From Paracoccaceae bacterium (GTDB lineage Bacteria; Pseudomonadota; Alphaproteobacteria; Rhodobacterales; Rhodobacteraceae), in assembly GCA_003551745.1 (NCBI GenBank), contig PUNI01000012.1, forward strand, positions 1 through 11,615: DNA of 11,615 nt, read 5' to 3'. A model generated the notes under the pieces. That model searched no databases, was not told where the DNA came from, and worked only from the letters and a program-made list of their open reading frames with translations. Shown piece after piece: positions 1 through 5,468 of this stretch. Position numbers and translations under genes: made by a program. Each line of letters starts with the position of its first letter. Within the stretch, counting starts at the first letter, position 1.

Positions 1-1
1 C

Positions 2-238
2 ACGAAGGAAGCCCAGAAGGCCGGGATAGAGGCTGCCAAGGCTGATCAGCGCAAATATCGGGGCAGGAAGCCCAGCTACAGCAGGGACACCCTAAACAAG
101 GTTGTTGACCTTCTGGCCCTTGAGACGCGGACTTCGGAAATTGCCAAGGCAACAGGGCTGACCCGGCAGGCAGTTCTGAGGATCAAGGCTGACCCGGTCG
201 GGGCTGAGGAAGTCCTCGCACGCTGGGAAGCTGCCTGA
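2..238 (+). CDS. Serine recombinase (resolvase/invertase family), C-terminal fragment, 5' end outside window
   Basis: The frame is open from the window edge to a TGA at 236-238 and gives 78 residues. It begins with a helical, Ala/Lys-rich segment, then RKYRGRKPSYS, then a helix-turn-helix (about residues 48-63, around TSEIAKATGLTRQAVLRI). The Y-(K/R)-GRKP linker followed by an HTH is the usual end of small serine recombinases (the HTH_7 domain of the resolvase/invertase family). The catalytic N-terminal domain with the active Ser would lie left of the window, so activity cannot be judged. Codon use differs from the core genes to the right: one ATA, one CTA and three AGG in 78 codons, with more A/T at third positions. 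This suggests acquired DNA. It could serve as an integrase, an invertase or a plasmid/transposon resolvase; the sequence does not decide. The family call is fairly firm, the role open. Confidence 0.72.
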   Translation, partial: TKEAQKAGIEAAKADQRKYRGRKPSYSRDTLNKVVDLLALETRTSEIAKATGLTRQAVLRIKADPVGAEEVLARWEAA

Positions 239-412
239 AGCCCAGCGCCAAGCGGAACCCGGCGGGGACCTGTCCTGAGGGAGGGTAGGGTCCCCCCCAG
301 AAATCAGCGCAGAGATTTCTTGTGGTCCCGCAGGGCCTCCCGAGGCCGAGGGAAGCGATTCATCTGGGCTGCCGCCTGAGCGACGTTCGGACCCTGCGGA
401 GGTCTCAGATCG

Positions 413-442
413 TGTCACACATCTTGTCACACATTGTGTGAC
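413..442. repeat. Direct repeat plus perfect 17-bp palindrome (operator- or arm-site-like)
   Basis: TGTCACACAT occurs at 413-422 and again at 425-434, exactly 12 bp apart. The second copy forms the left half of a perfect palindrome, GTCACACA-T-TGTGTGAC (426-433, centre 434, 435-442). The GTCACACA box is therefore present three times, twice direct and once inverted. Such a layout is typical of a dimeric DNA-binding protein site with an auxiliary half-site, for example a repressor operator or recombinase accessory (arm) sites. No protein can be assigned to it from sequence alone. Confidence 0.6.
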
Positions 443-494
443 TCGGTAGGTTTCAGGCCGAGCAATAGAGGAACCAGACGCGCGGGGCATGGAC

Positions 495-518
495 CGTTTC
501 AGACTGAAACGCGTTCAG
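495..518. repeat. Second perfect 17-bp palindrome with extra half-site
   Basis: CGTTTCAG-A-CTGAAACG (495-502, centre 503, 504-511) is a perfect inverted repeat with 8-bp arms and a 1-nt centre. This is the same geometry as the palindrome at 426-442 but a different sequence. A degenerate direct half-site CGTTCAG follows at 512-518, and TTTCAG also occurs at 451-456. It ends 39 bp before the tRNA-like sequence, so it could be a control site for transcription through the tRNA or a recombination accessory site. Function is inferred only. Confidence 0.55.
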
Positions 519-550
519 TAAGGATTTGCTTCTGCACAGAAAAAATCGTT

Positions 551-619
551 ACGGGTGTAATGGTAGCCCCCCAGCCTTCCAAGCTGGTCGTGCGGGTTCG
601 ATTCCCGCTACCCGCTCCA
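551..619 (+). tRNA. tRNA-Gly(UCC), intact 3' half, D-stem defective; probable attachment-site copy
   Basis: The anticodon arm is perfect: stem CCAGC (572-576) and GCTGG (584-588) around loop CTTCCAA, anticodon TCC (Gly). The T-arm GCGGG-TTCGATT-CCCGC (592-608), the acceptor 3' strand TACCCGC (609-615), discriminator T and encoded CCA (617-619) are all intact. The 5' side is abnormal. Acceptor strand ACGGGTG (551-557) pairs at six of seven positions (first base unpaired, one G-T wobble). After TA, only ATGGTAG plus a C-run remains, so the 5' strand of the D-stem is missing. Total length is 69 nt instead of about 74. Seen: a good 3' half and a degraded 5' half. Known: elements that insert into tRNA genes leave a displaced 3' fragment at one end. 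Inferred: this is such a fragment (attR), or less likely a working D-arm-poor tRNA. Confidence 0.62.
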
Positions 620-661
620 GTGCTTTCCCAGCCAGTGCTTTCCCAGCCAGTGCTTTCACAG
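617..661 (+). repeat. Three tandem copies of a 15-bp unit starting at the tRNA CCA end
   Basis: CCAGTGCTTTCCCAG is present at 617-631 and 632-646 and, with one change (CCAGTGCTTTCACAG), at 647-661. The array starts exactly with the CCA of the tRNA-like sequence, so each unit repeats that end. Three in-phase 15-bp units suggest duplication by replication slippage or by repeated end-processing at the tRNA 3' end. The unit contains no stem-loop and no T-run that would make it a terminator. Confidence 0.85.
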
Positions 662-755
662 GACGCGATGTGTCGCGCAGGGCGGTGCTTGCCGGGCGTC
701 GCCTGACCGCCTACACGGCCTAAACTCACAGGGGCTGCGGGGGGTTGGCCGACGG
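662..755. other. Short intergenic stretch upstream of the ABC exporter
   Basis: There is no gene here. It contains a small hairpin, CGCGA/TCGCG (664-668 and 673-677, loop TGTG), and a longer-range inverted repeat, GGCGGT/ACCGCC (681-686 and 706-711). Neither is followed by a T-run. I see no clear -35/-10 pair. A G-rich patch at 738-744 is the only candidate ribosome binding site for the ATG at 756, and its spacing is long. Confidence 0.4.
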
Positions 756-2549
756 ATGAGCGATCAGACGACGACCCAGGCGGAGGATCGTGCTCGGTCG
801 AAGCGCGTGGGGGCGCTGGCGGCGCTCTGGCCGTTCATGAAGCCCTACAGCCGGCTGATGGCCGCGGCGCTGACCGCGCTGGTGCTCACCGCCGTCGTCT
901 CGCTGATGCTGCCGCTGGCGGTGCGCCGGGTCGTCGACGGCTTCGAGGCGCGCGACACTGCGCTGCTCAATTCCTATTTCGCCGGCGCGCTCGGGATTGC
1001 CGGGCTGCTCGCGCTCGGCACCGGCGTGCGCTATTACCTCGTCACCCGCTTCGGCGAGCGGGTCGTGGCCGATATCCGCAAGGCCGTCTTCGCGCGCATG
1101 ATCGGCATGTCGCCGGCGTTCTACGAGCGGCTGATGACGGGCGAGGTGCTGTCGCGGATCACCACCGACACCACGCTGATCCTGTCGGTGATCGGCTCGT
1201 CGGTGTCGATCGCGCTGCGCAACATCCTGCTTCTGGTCGGCGGGCTGGTGATGCTGACGCTCACCTCGGCCACCCTCACCGGCTTCGTGCTGCTGATCGT
1301 GCCCGCCGTGATCGTGCCGATCGTTCTGCTGGGCCGACGGCTGCGCAAGCTGAGCCGCGCCAACCAGGACTGGATCGCGGCCTCCTCCGGCAACGCCTCC
1401 GAGGCGCTGCTCTCGGCGCAGACGGTGCAGGCCTACACCCACGAGGCCGCCAGCCGGGCCGAGTTCGCCCGCGTGACCGAGACCTCCTTCGACGTTGCCC
1501 GGCAGCGCATCTTCACCCGGGCGCTGATGACGGTGATCGTCATCTTCCTGGCCTTCTCGGGCATCGTCGGCGTGCTGTGGTCGGGCGCCAACGCGGTTGC
1601 CGCCGGCACGATGACGGCGGGCGAGCTGGTGCAGTTCGTCATCTATGCGGTGATCGTGGCCGGAGCGGTGGGCGCGCTGTCGGAGATCTGGGGCGAACTG
1701 CAGCGTGCCGCCGGCGCCACCGAGCGGCTGGTGGAGCTCCTTAACGCCAGCGACGCGGTGACCGACCCGCCCGATCCGCTGCCGCTGCCGCGCCCGGTGC
1801 GCGGCGAGATCGTCTTCGCCGACGTCAGCTTCCGCTATCCGGCCCGGCCCGAGCACAAGGCGCTGCGCGGCGTCAGCTTCACGGTGCAGCCGGGCGAGAC
1901 GGTGGCCCTCGTCGGCCCTTCCGGCGCGGGCAAGAGCACGATCATCCAGCTTCTGCTGCGCTTCTACGACCCGGCCACCGGCCGTATCCTGATCGACGGG
2001 ATCGACCTGCGGCGCATGGCGCGCGACGATTTCCGCCAGGCCATCGCGCTGGTGCCTCAGGATCCGGTGATCTTCGCCACCTCGGCGCGCGAGAATATCC
2101 GTTTCGGCCGGCCCGACGCCACCGACGCCGAGGTCGAGGCGGCGGCGCGCGCGGCGGCGGCGCATCTCTTCCTCTCGGCCCTGCCCGAGGGCTATGACAC
2201 CCAGCTCGGCGAGCGCGGCGTGCTGCTTTCCGGCGGGCAGAAGCAGCGCGTCGCCATCGCCCGCGCGATCCTGCGCGACGCGCCGATCCTGCTCCTCGAC
2301 GAGGCGACCTCGGCGCTCGACGCCGAAAGCGAACGTGCGGTGCAGCAGGCCGTCGACCGTCTCTCGGCGGAGCGAACGACGCTGGTGGTGGCCCACCGGC
2401 TCGCCACGGTGAAGAAGGCCGACCGCATCCTCGTCTTCGACGACGGCCAGATCGTGGCCGAAGGCGGCCATGATGCGCTGGTGGCCGAGGGTGGGCTCTA
2501 TGCGCGTCTCGCCCGGCTGCAGTTCACCGACGGCATCGCCGCAGAGTGA
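756..2549 (+). CDS. ABC exporter, fused transmembrane and ATPase domains (ABCB/MsbA-like)
   Basis: This 597-residue half-transporter should form a homodimer in the inner membrane and export a lipophilic or lipid-like substrate on ATP hydrolysis. The first 320 or so residues hold about six hydrophobic spans (the first near residues 36-60) with the loop motifs of the ABC type-1 membrane domain. The ATPase part follows: Walker A GPSGAGKS (about 387-394), Q-loop in VPQDP, signature LSGGQ (491-495), Walker B ILLLDEA (511-517) and the switch His in VAHR. All catalytic residues are intact. Length and domain order match the bacterial MsbA-related permease/ATP-binding family known from alphaproteobacteria. 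The start gives a normal short cytoplasmic N-terminus before the first helix, but the ribosome site is weak; an in-frame ATG at residue 28 is a less likely alternative. The substrate is unknown. The next gene, an acyl-CoA synthetase, is compatible with a lipid role but proves nothing. Confidence 0.93.
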   Translation: MSDQTTTQAEDRARSKRVGALAALWPFMKPYSRLMAAALTALVLTAVVSLMLPLAVRRVVDGFEARDTALLNSYFAGALGIAGLLALGTGVRYYLVTRFGERVVADIRKAVFARMIGMSPAFYERLMTGEVLSRITTDTTLILSVIGSSVSIALRNILLLVGGLVMLTLTSATLTGFVLLIVPAVIVPIVLLGRRLRKLSRANQDWIAASSGNASEALLSAQTVQAYTHEAASRAEFARVTETSFDVARQRIFTRALMTVIVIFLAFSGIVGVLWSGANAVAAGTMTAGELVQFVIYAVIVAGAVGALSEIWGELQRAAGATERLVELLNASDAVTDPPDPLPLPRPVRGEIVFADVSFRYPARPEHKALRGVSFTVQPGETVALVGPSGAGKSTIIQLLLRFYDPATGRILIDGIDLRRMARDDFRQAIALVPQDPVIFATSARENIRFGRPDATDAEVEAAARAAAAHLFLSALPEGYDTQLGERGVLLSGGQKQRVAIARAILRDAPILLLDEATSALDAESERAVQQAVDRLSAERTTLVVAHRLATVKKADRILVFDDGQIVAEGGHDALVAEGGLYARLARLQFTDGIAAE

Positions 2550-2577
2550 GCCCGCCACCGGCGCCGCCGGGGCGGGC
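2550..2577 (+). terminator. GC-rich hairpin right after the exporter stop (possible terminator or attenuator)
   Basis: GCCCGCC (2550-2556) pairs with GGCGGGC (2571-2577). Inside it CCGG (2558-2561) pairs with CCGG (2567-2570) around a 5-nt loop, with one bulged A. The hairpin starts at the base after the TGA. No T-run follows, so it may slow or protect the transcript rather than end it cleanly. Confidence 0.35.
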
Positions 2578-2663
2578 ATCGTCGCCCAGACACTTGCCAG
2601 ACCCAGCGGCAGCTTCCATGCTGCGCGGCGGGAGCGGGGCGCACGCCGCCGGGGAGGACAAGC

Positions 2664-4556
2664 ATGAGCGATTTCAATTCCGTCGCCGACCGCGACGCGA
2701 TCGAGGCCGAGGCATCCTGGGAGGCGCTCGATCTGCCGGCGACCGTCTACGGCCTGCTGCGGCGCACCCGCGACAGGTTCCCCGACCGCCCGGCGATCTC
2801 CTTCCAGCTGACCTCCGGCCCCGCGGATCCCGCCGAGACGCTGAGCTGGACCGATCTGCTGCGCCGCACCACCCAGGCGGCCAACCTGTTCCGCAGCCTC
2901 GGCGTGGCCGAGACCGACACCGTCGCCTATGTGCTGCCCAACTGCACCGAGACCGCCTATGTGCTTCTGGGGGGCATGACCGCGGGCATCGTCAACCCGG
3001 TCAACCCGTTGCTGGAGCCCGCCACCATTGCCGGCATCCTGCGCGAGACCGGCGCCAAGGTGGTGGTGACGCTGAAATCCATGCCCAAGACCGACGTCGC
3101 GCAGAAGGTCGCCGAGGCGGTGGCCTACGCGCCCGACGTGCGCACCGTGCTCGAGATCGATCTCAACCGCTACCTGCGCCCGCCGAAAAGCTGGATCGTG
3201 CCCTTCATCCGCCCGAAGACCCAGGTGCGCCATCATGCCCGCGTGCTCGACTTCCACACCGAACTGGCGCGACATCCCGACGACCGGCTGGCCTTCGCGG
3301 CCTCCGCGACGGATCGGGTGGCCGCGCAGTTCCACACCGGCGGCACCACCGGCCTGCCGAAGGTCGCCCGGCACCGTTATGCCGGCATGATCTACAACGG
3401 CTGGGTCGGGCATCGGCTTCTGTTCACCGAGAAGGACGTGCTGATCTGCCCGCTGCCCCTGTTCCACGTCTTTGCGGCCTATCCGATCGTCATGTCGGCG
3501 CTGGCTTCGGGCGCGCATGTGGTTTTCCCCACCCCGCAGGGCTATCGCGGCGAGGGAGTGTTCGATAATTTCTGGAAGCTCGTCGAACGCTGGGGCGTGA
3601 CCTTCATGATCACGGTGCCCACCGCGCTTGCCGCGCTGATGCAGCGCAAGGTCGATGCCGATGTCTCGACCCTGCAGAGCGGCATCTCGGGCTCTGCGGC
3701 GCTGCCGGTCGAACTCTACAACCGCTTCGAGCGCGCGACCGGCGTCCAGATCGCCGAGGGCTACGGGCTGACCGAAGCGACCTGCCTCGTCTCCTGCAAC
3801 CCGCCGGGCGGGATGAAGAAGGTGGGCTCTGTGGGCATCCCCTTCCCGCACACCCATGTCCGCATCCTTCAGTTCGACGACGACGGCAATGTCACCCATG
3901 AATGCGAGACCGACGAGGTGGGCGAGATCTGCGTGGCCAACCCCGGCGTCTGGCCCGACCAGACCTATACCGACCCCGACAAGAACAGGAAGCTCTACGT
4001 CCAGGGCCATCTGCGCACCGGCGATCTGGGCCGGCTCGACTCCGACGGCTATCTCTGGATCACCGGGCGGGCGAAGGACATCATCGTGCGCTCGGGCCAC
4101 AACATCGATCCCGCGCAGATCGAGGACGCGCTGCTCAGCCACGACGAGGTGGCCTTCGTCGGCGCCGTCGGACAGCCCGACGCGCGGGCGGGCGAACTGC
4201 CCTGCGCCTATGTCGAGCTGGTCTCCGGCGCCAGGGTGAAGACCTCTGCCCTCCTCGACCATGCCGCCTCCCGCATCGGCGAGCGCGCGGCGATCCCCAA
4301 GCACATCGAGGTGCTCGACGAGCTGCCGAAGACGGCGATCGGCAAGATCTTCAAGCCTGACCTGCGGCGACGGGCGATCCAGCGCGTCTTCGACGAGGCC
4401 CTGGCTGAGGCGAAGCTGCCGGTGCACGTCGCCGAGGTGATCGAGGACCGCAAGCGCGGCCTCGTGGCCAAGCTCGAACGCACCGGCGATGTCGACGAGG
4501 CGAAGGTGGCCGAGTTGATGGGCAATTACACCACGCCGTGGGACTGGAAGGAATGA
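2664..4556 (+). CDS. AMP-forming acyl-CoA synthetase (ANL superfamily)
   Basis: The 630-residue protein should activate a carboxylic acid, probably a fatty acid, with ATP to an acyl-AMP and then an acyl-CoA. Core motifs are in order: P-loop-like TGGTTGLPK (225-233), GYGLTE (366-371), RTGDLGRL with the ATP-ribose Asp at 454, GRAKDIIVRSGHNIDPAQIED at the hinge, and PKTAIGKIFK near the end with the probable catalytic Lys at 561. The usual YTSGTTG(x)PKG reads HTGGTTGLPKVARH here, as in the long AMP-binding domain proteins of about 630 residues found in proteobacteria. A tail of about 65 residues follows the catalytic Lys, longer than in standard ligases and consistent with that subfamily. The start is well supported: GGGGAGG at 2651-2657 lies 6 nt before the ATG. 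Chain length and acid type cannot be read from sequence. Confidence 0.92.
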   Translation: MSDFNSVADRDAIEAEASWEALDLPATVYGLLRRTRDRFPDRPAISFQLTSGPADPAETLSWTDLLRRTTQAANLFRSLGVAETDTVAYVLPNCTETAYVLLGGMTAGIVNPVNPLLEPATIAGILRETGAKVVVTLKSMPKTDVAQKVAEAVAYAPDVRTVLEIDLNRYLRPPKSWIVPFIRPKTQVRHHARVLDFHTELARHPDDRLAFAASATDRVAAQFHTGGTTGLPKVARHRYAGMIYNGWVGHRLLFTEKDVLICPLPLFHVFAAYPIVMSALASGAHVVFPTPQGYRGEGVFDNFWKLVERWGVTFMITVPTALAALMQRKVDADVSTLQSGISGSAALPVELYNRFERATGVQIAEGYGLTEATCLVSCNPPGGMKKVGSVGIPFPHTHVRILQFDDDGNVTHECETDEVGEICVANPGVWPDQTYTDPDKNRKLYVQGHLRTGDLGRLDSDGYLWITGRAKDIIVRSGHNIDPAQIEDALLSHDEVAFVGAVGQPDARAGELPCAYVELVSGARVKTSALLDHAASRIGERAAIPKHIEVLDELPKTAIGKIFKPDLRRRAIQRVFDEALAEAKLPVHVAEVIEDRKRGLVAKLERTGDVDEAKVAELMGNYTTPWDWKE

Positions 4557-4579
4557 GCACGCGGCCCGGCCCCCGATGA
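4553..4579 (+). CDS. Possible 8-codon coupling mini-ORF between synthetase and SDR genes
   Basis: The ATG at 4553-4555 overlaps the synthetase TGA (4554-4556) as ATGA. It reads MSTRPGPR and stops at TGA 4577-4579, which overlaps the SDR start ATG (4576-4578), again as ATGA. The purine run GGAAGGA lies directly before it, too close for an ideal ribosome site. A ribosome ending the synthetase could thus be handed through this short frame to the SDR start, which has no Shine-Dalgarno of its own. It may also be chance, since short frames are common in GC-rich DNA. Confidence 0.2.
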   Translation: MSTRPGPR

Positions 4580-5445
4580 CCGGCACGCTTCTGTCGCTGG
4601 GCCACGGCTATTCGGCCCGCGCGTTGGCGCGGCTGCTGATCCCGCAGGGCTGGCATGTGATCGGCACCACCCGGCGCGAGGAGGCGGCGGCGCGGCTTGC
4701 GGCCGAGGGGGTGGAGCCGCTGGTCTGGCCCGGCACCCCGCTCGCGCCCGCACTGGGCCGGGCGAGCCATCTTCTCAGCTCGATTCCGCCGGGCGAGGAT
4801 GGCGATCCGGTGCTGGCCGCCGAGGCCGAGGCCCTGCGCGCCGCCGGGCATCTGGCCTGGGTCGGCTATCTCTCCACCACCGGCGTCTATGGTGATCACG
4901 CCGGCGGCTGGGTCGACGAGTCGACGCCGCCCGCCCCTTCCACCCGGCGCGGCCGGGCGCGGCTGAAGGCCGAGACCGCTTGGGCCGAGCTGTGCGCGGC
5001 CGCCGGGCTGCCGCTCGCCATCTTCCGGCTGGCAGGCATCTACGGGCCGGGGCGGGGGCCCTTCGAGAAGGTCCGTGACGGCAGCGCCCGCGCCATCGTC
5101 AAGCCCGGGCAGGTGTTCTCGCGCATCCACGTGGACGACATCGCCCAGGTGCTGGCGGCCTCGATGATGCGGCCGCCCGCGCGCGGGCAGGCGGTGGCCT
5201 ACAATGTTTGCGACGATGATCCGGCGCCGCCGCAGGACGTTCTGGCCCATGCCGCCCGGCTTCTGGGCCTGCCGCCACCGCCCGAGGTCGCATTCGAGGC
5301 GGCCGACCTCTCGCCGATGGCGCGCAGCTTCTATGCCGAGTCGAAACGGGTGCGGAACGAGCGCATCAAGCGCGCGCTCGGCGTGCACCTGCGCCACCCG
5401 GACTATCGCAGCGGTCTGGCCGCGATGCTGGCGGCGGAGGGGTAG
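4576..5445 (+). CDS. Atypical SDR / NAD(P)-dependent epimerase-like protein (YeeZ type)
   Basis: This 289-residue cytoplasmic protein has a Rossmann fold of the extended, atypical SDR kind. It has a nucleotide-binding turn GHGYSA (9-14) in place of the classical GxxGxxG. A TTRR segment (31-34) after the second strand could favour NADP by binding the 2'-phosphate. The segment YLSTTGVYGDHAGGWVDE (98-115) is highly typical of the group, as is FRLAGIYGPGR (150-160). A classical YxxxK catalytic pair is not evident at the expected place (Y105 is followed by GDHA), as in the YeeZ-like group. The protein may therefore bind a dinucleotide without ordinary sugar epimerase chemistry. It begins 19 nt after the synthetase stop without a good ribosome site, so it is probably translated by coupling. 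The reaction and substrate are unknown. Confidence 0.8.
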   Translation: MTGTLLSLGHGYSARALARLLIPQGWHVIGTTRREEAAARLAAEGVEPLVWPGTPLAPALGRASHLLSSIPPGEDGDPVLAAEAEALRAAGHLAWVGYLSTTGVYGDHAGGWVDESTPPAPSTRRGRARLKAETAWAELCAAAGLPLAIFRLAGIYGPGRGPFEKVRDGSARAIVKPGQVFSRIHVDDIAQVLAASMMRPPARGQAVAYNVCDDDPAPPQDVLAHAARLLGLPPPPEVAFEAADLSPMARSFYAESKRVRNERIKRALGVHLRHPDYRSGLAAMLAAEG

Positions 5446-5448
5446 GGC

Positions 5449-5468
5449 AGCCCTGGCCCGGCCGGGCT
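5449..5468. terminator. GC palindrome between convergent genes (possible two-way terminator)
   Basis: The 21-nt gap between the convergent SDR and deaminase genes holds a perfect 12-bp palindrome, GCCCGGCCGGGC (5456-5467). It sits inside a wider AGCCC/GGGCT inverted repeat (5449-5453 and 5464-5468). It overlaps the deaminase stop codon. There is no T-run on either side, so termination in both directions is only suggested by the position. Confidence 0.25.

Larger units (their letters stand above)
239..550. other. Gene-free stretch of acquired-looking DNA with several inverted repeats
   Basis: I find no convincing gene here; the frames open across it on either strand give low-complexity Arg/Ser-rich or repeat-derived peptides. 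It holds an inverted repeat GGGGACC/GGTCCCC at 264-270 and 289-295, and a hairpin AGAAATC/GATTTCT at 299-305 and 314-320 with an 8-nt loop. A short GGCCT/AGGCC hairpin lies at 334-338 and 343-347. The two stronger palindromes at 413-442 and 495-518 are listed separately. None of the hairpins is followed by a clear T-run, so a terminator for the recombinase is possible but not shown. Confidence 0.6.

Noticed and set aside
413..442. Terminal inverted repeat of an insertion sequence
   Set aside because: Both arms lie next to each other around one base rather than flanking a transposase gene, and no target duplication is visible.
92..490. Minus-strand open frame across the recombinase tail and the palindromes
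   Set aside because: Part of it is antisense to the recombinase, and the rest translates the repeat box three times (VTQCVTRCVTR). No family resemblance and no convincing ribosome site.
617..661. CRISPR-like array
   Set aside because: The 15-bp units are directly adjacent with no spacers and number only three.
434..706. Plus-strand open frame running through the tRNA
   Set aside because: It includes the tRNA-like sequence and translates the 15-bp repeat as a peptide repeat (VLSQP). Arises from RNA and repeat sequence, not from a gene.
726..4586. Very long open frame on the minus strand, antisense to exporter and synthetase (1286 codons)
   Set aside because: It is rich in His, Arg, Gln and Asp without domain motifs, and it lies opposite two genes with complete, well-conserved motifs. 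Long antisense frames are expected in DNA with strongly GC-ending codons.
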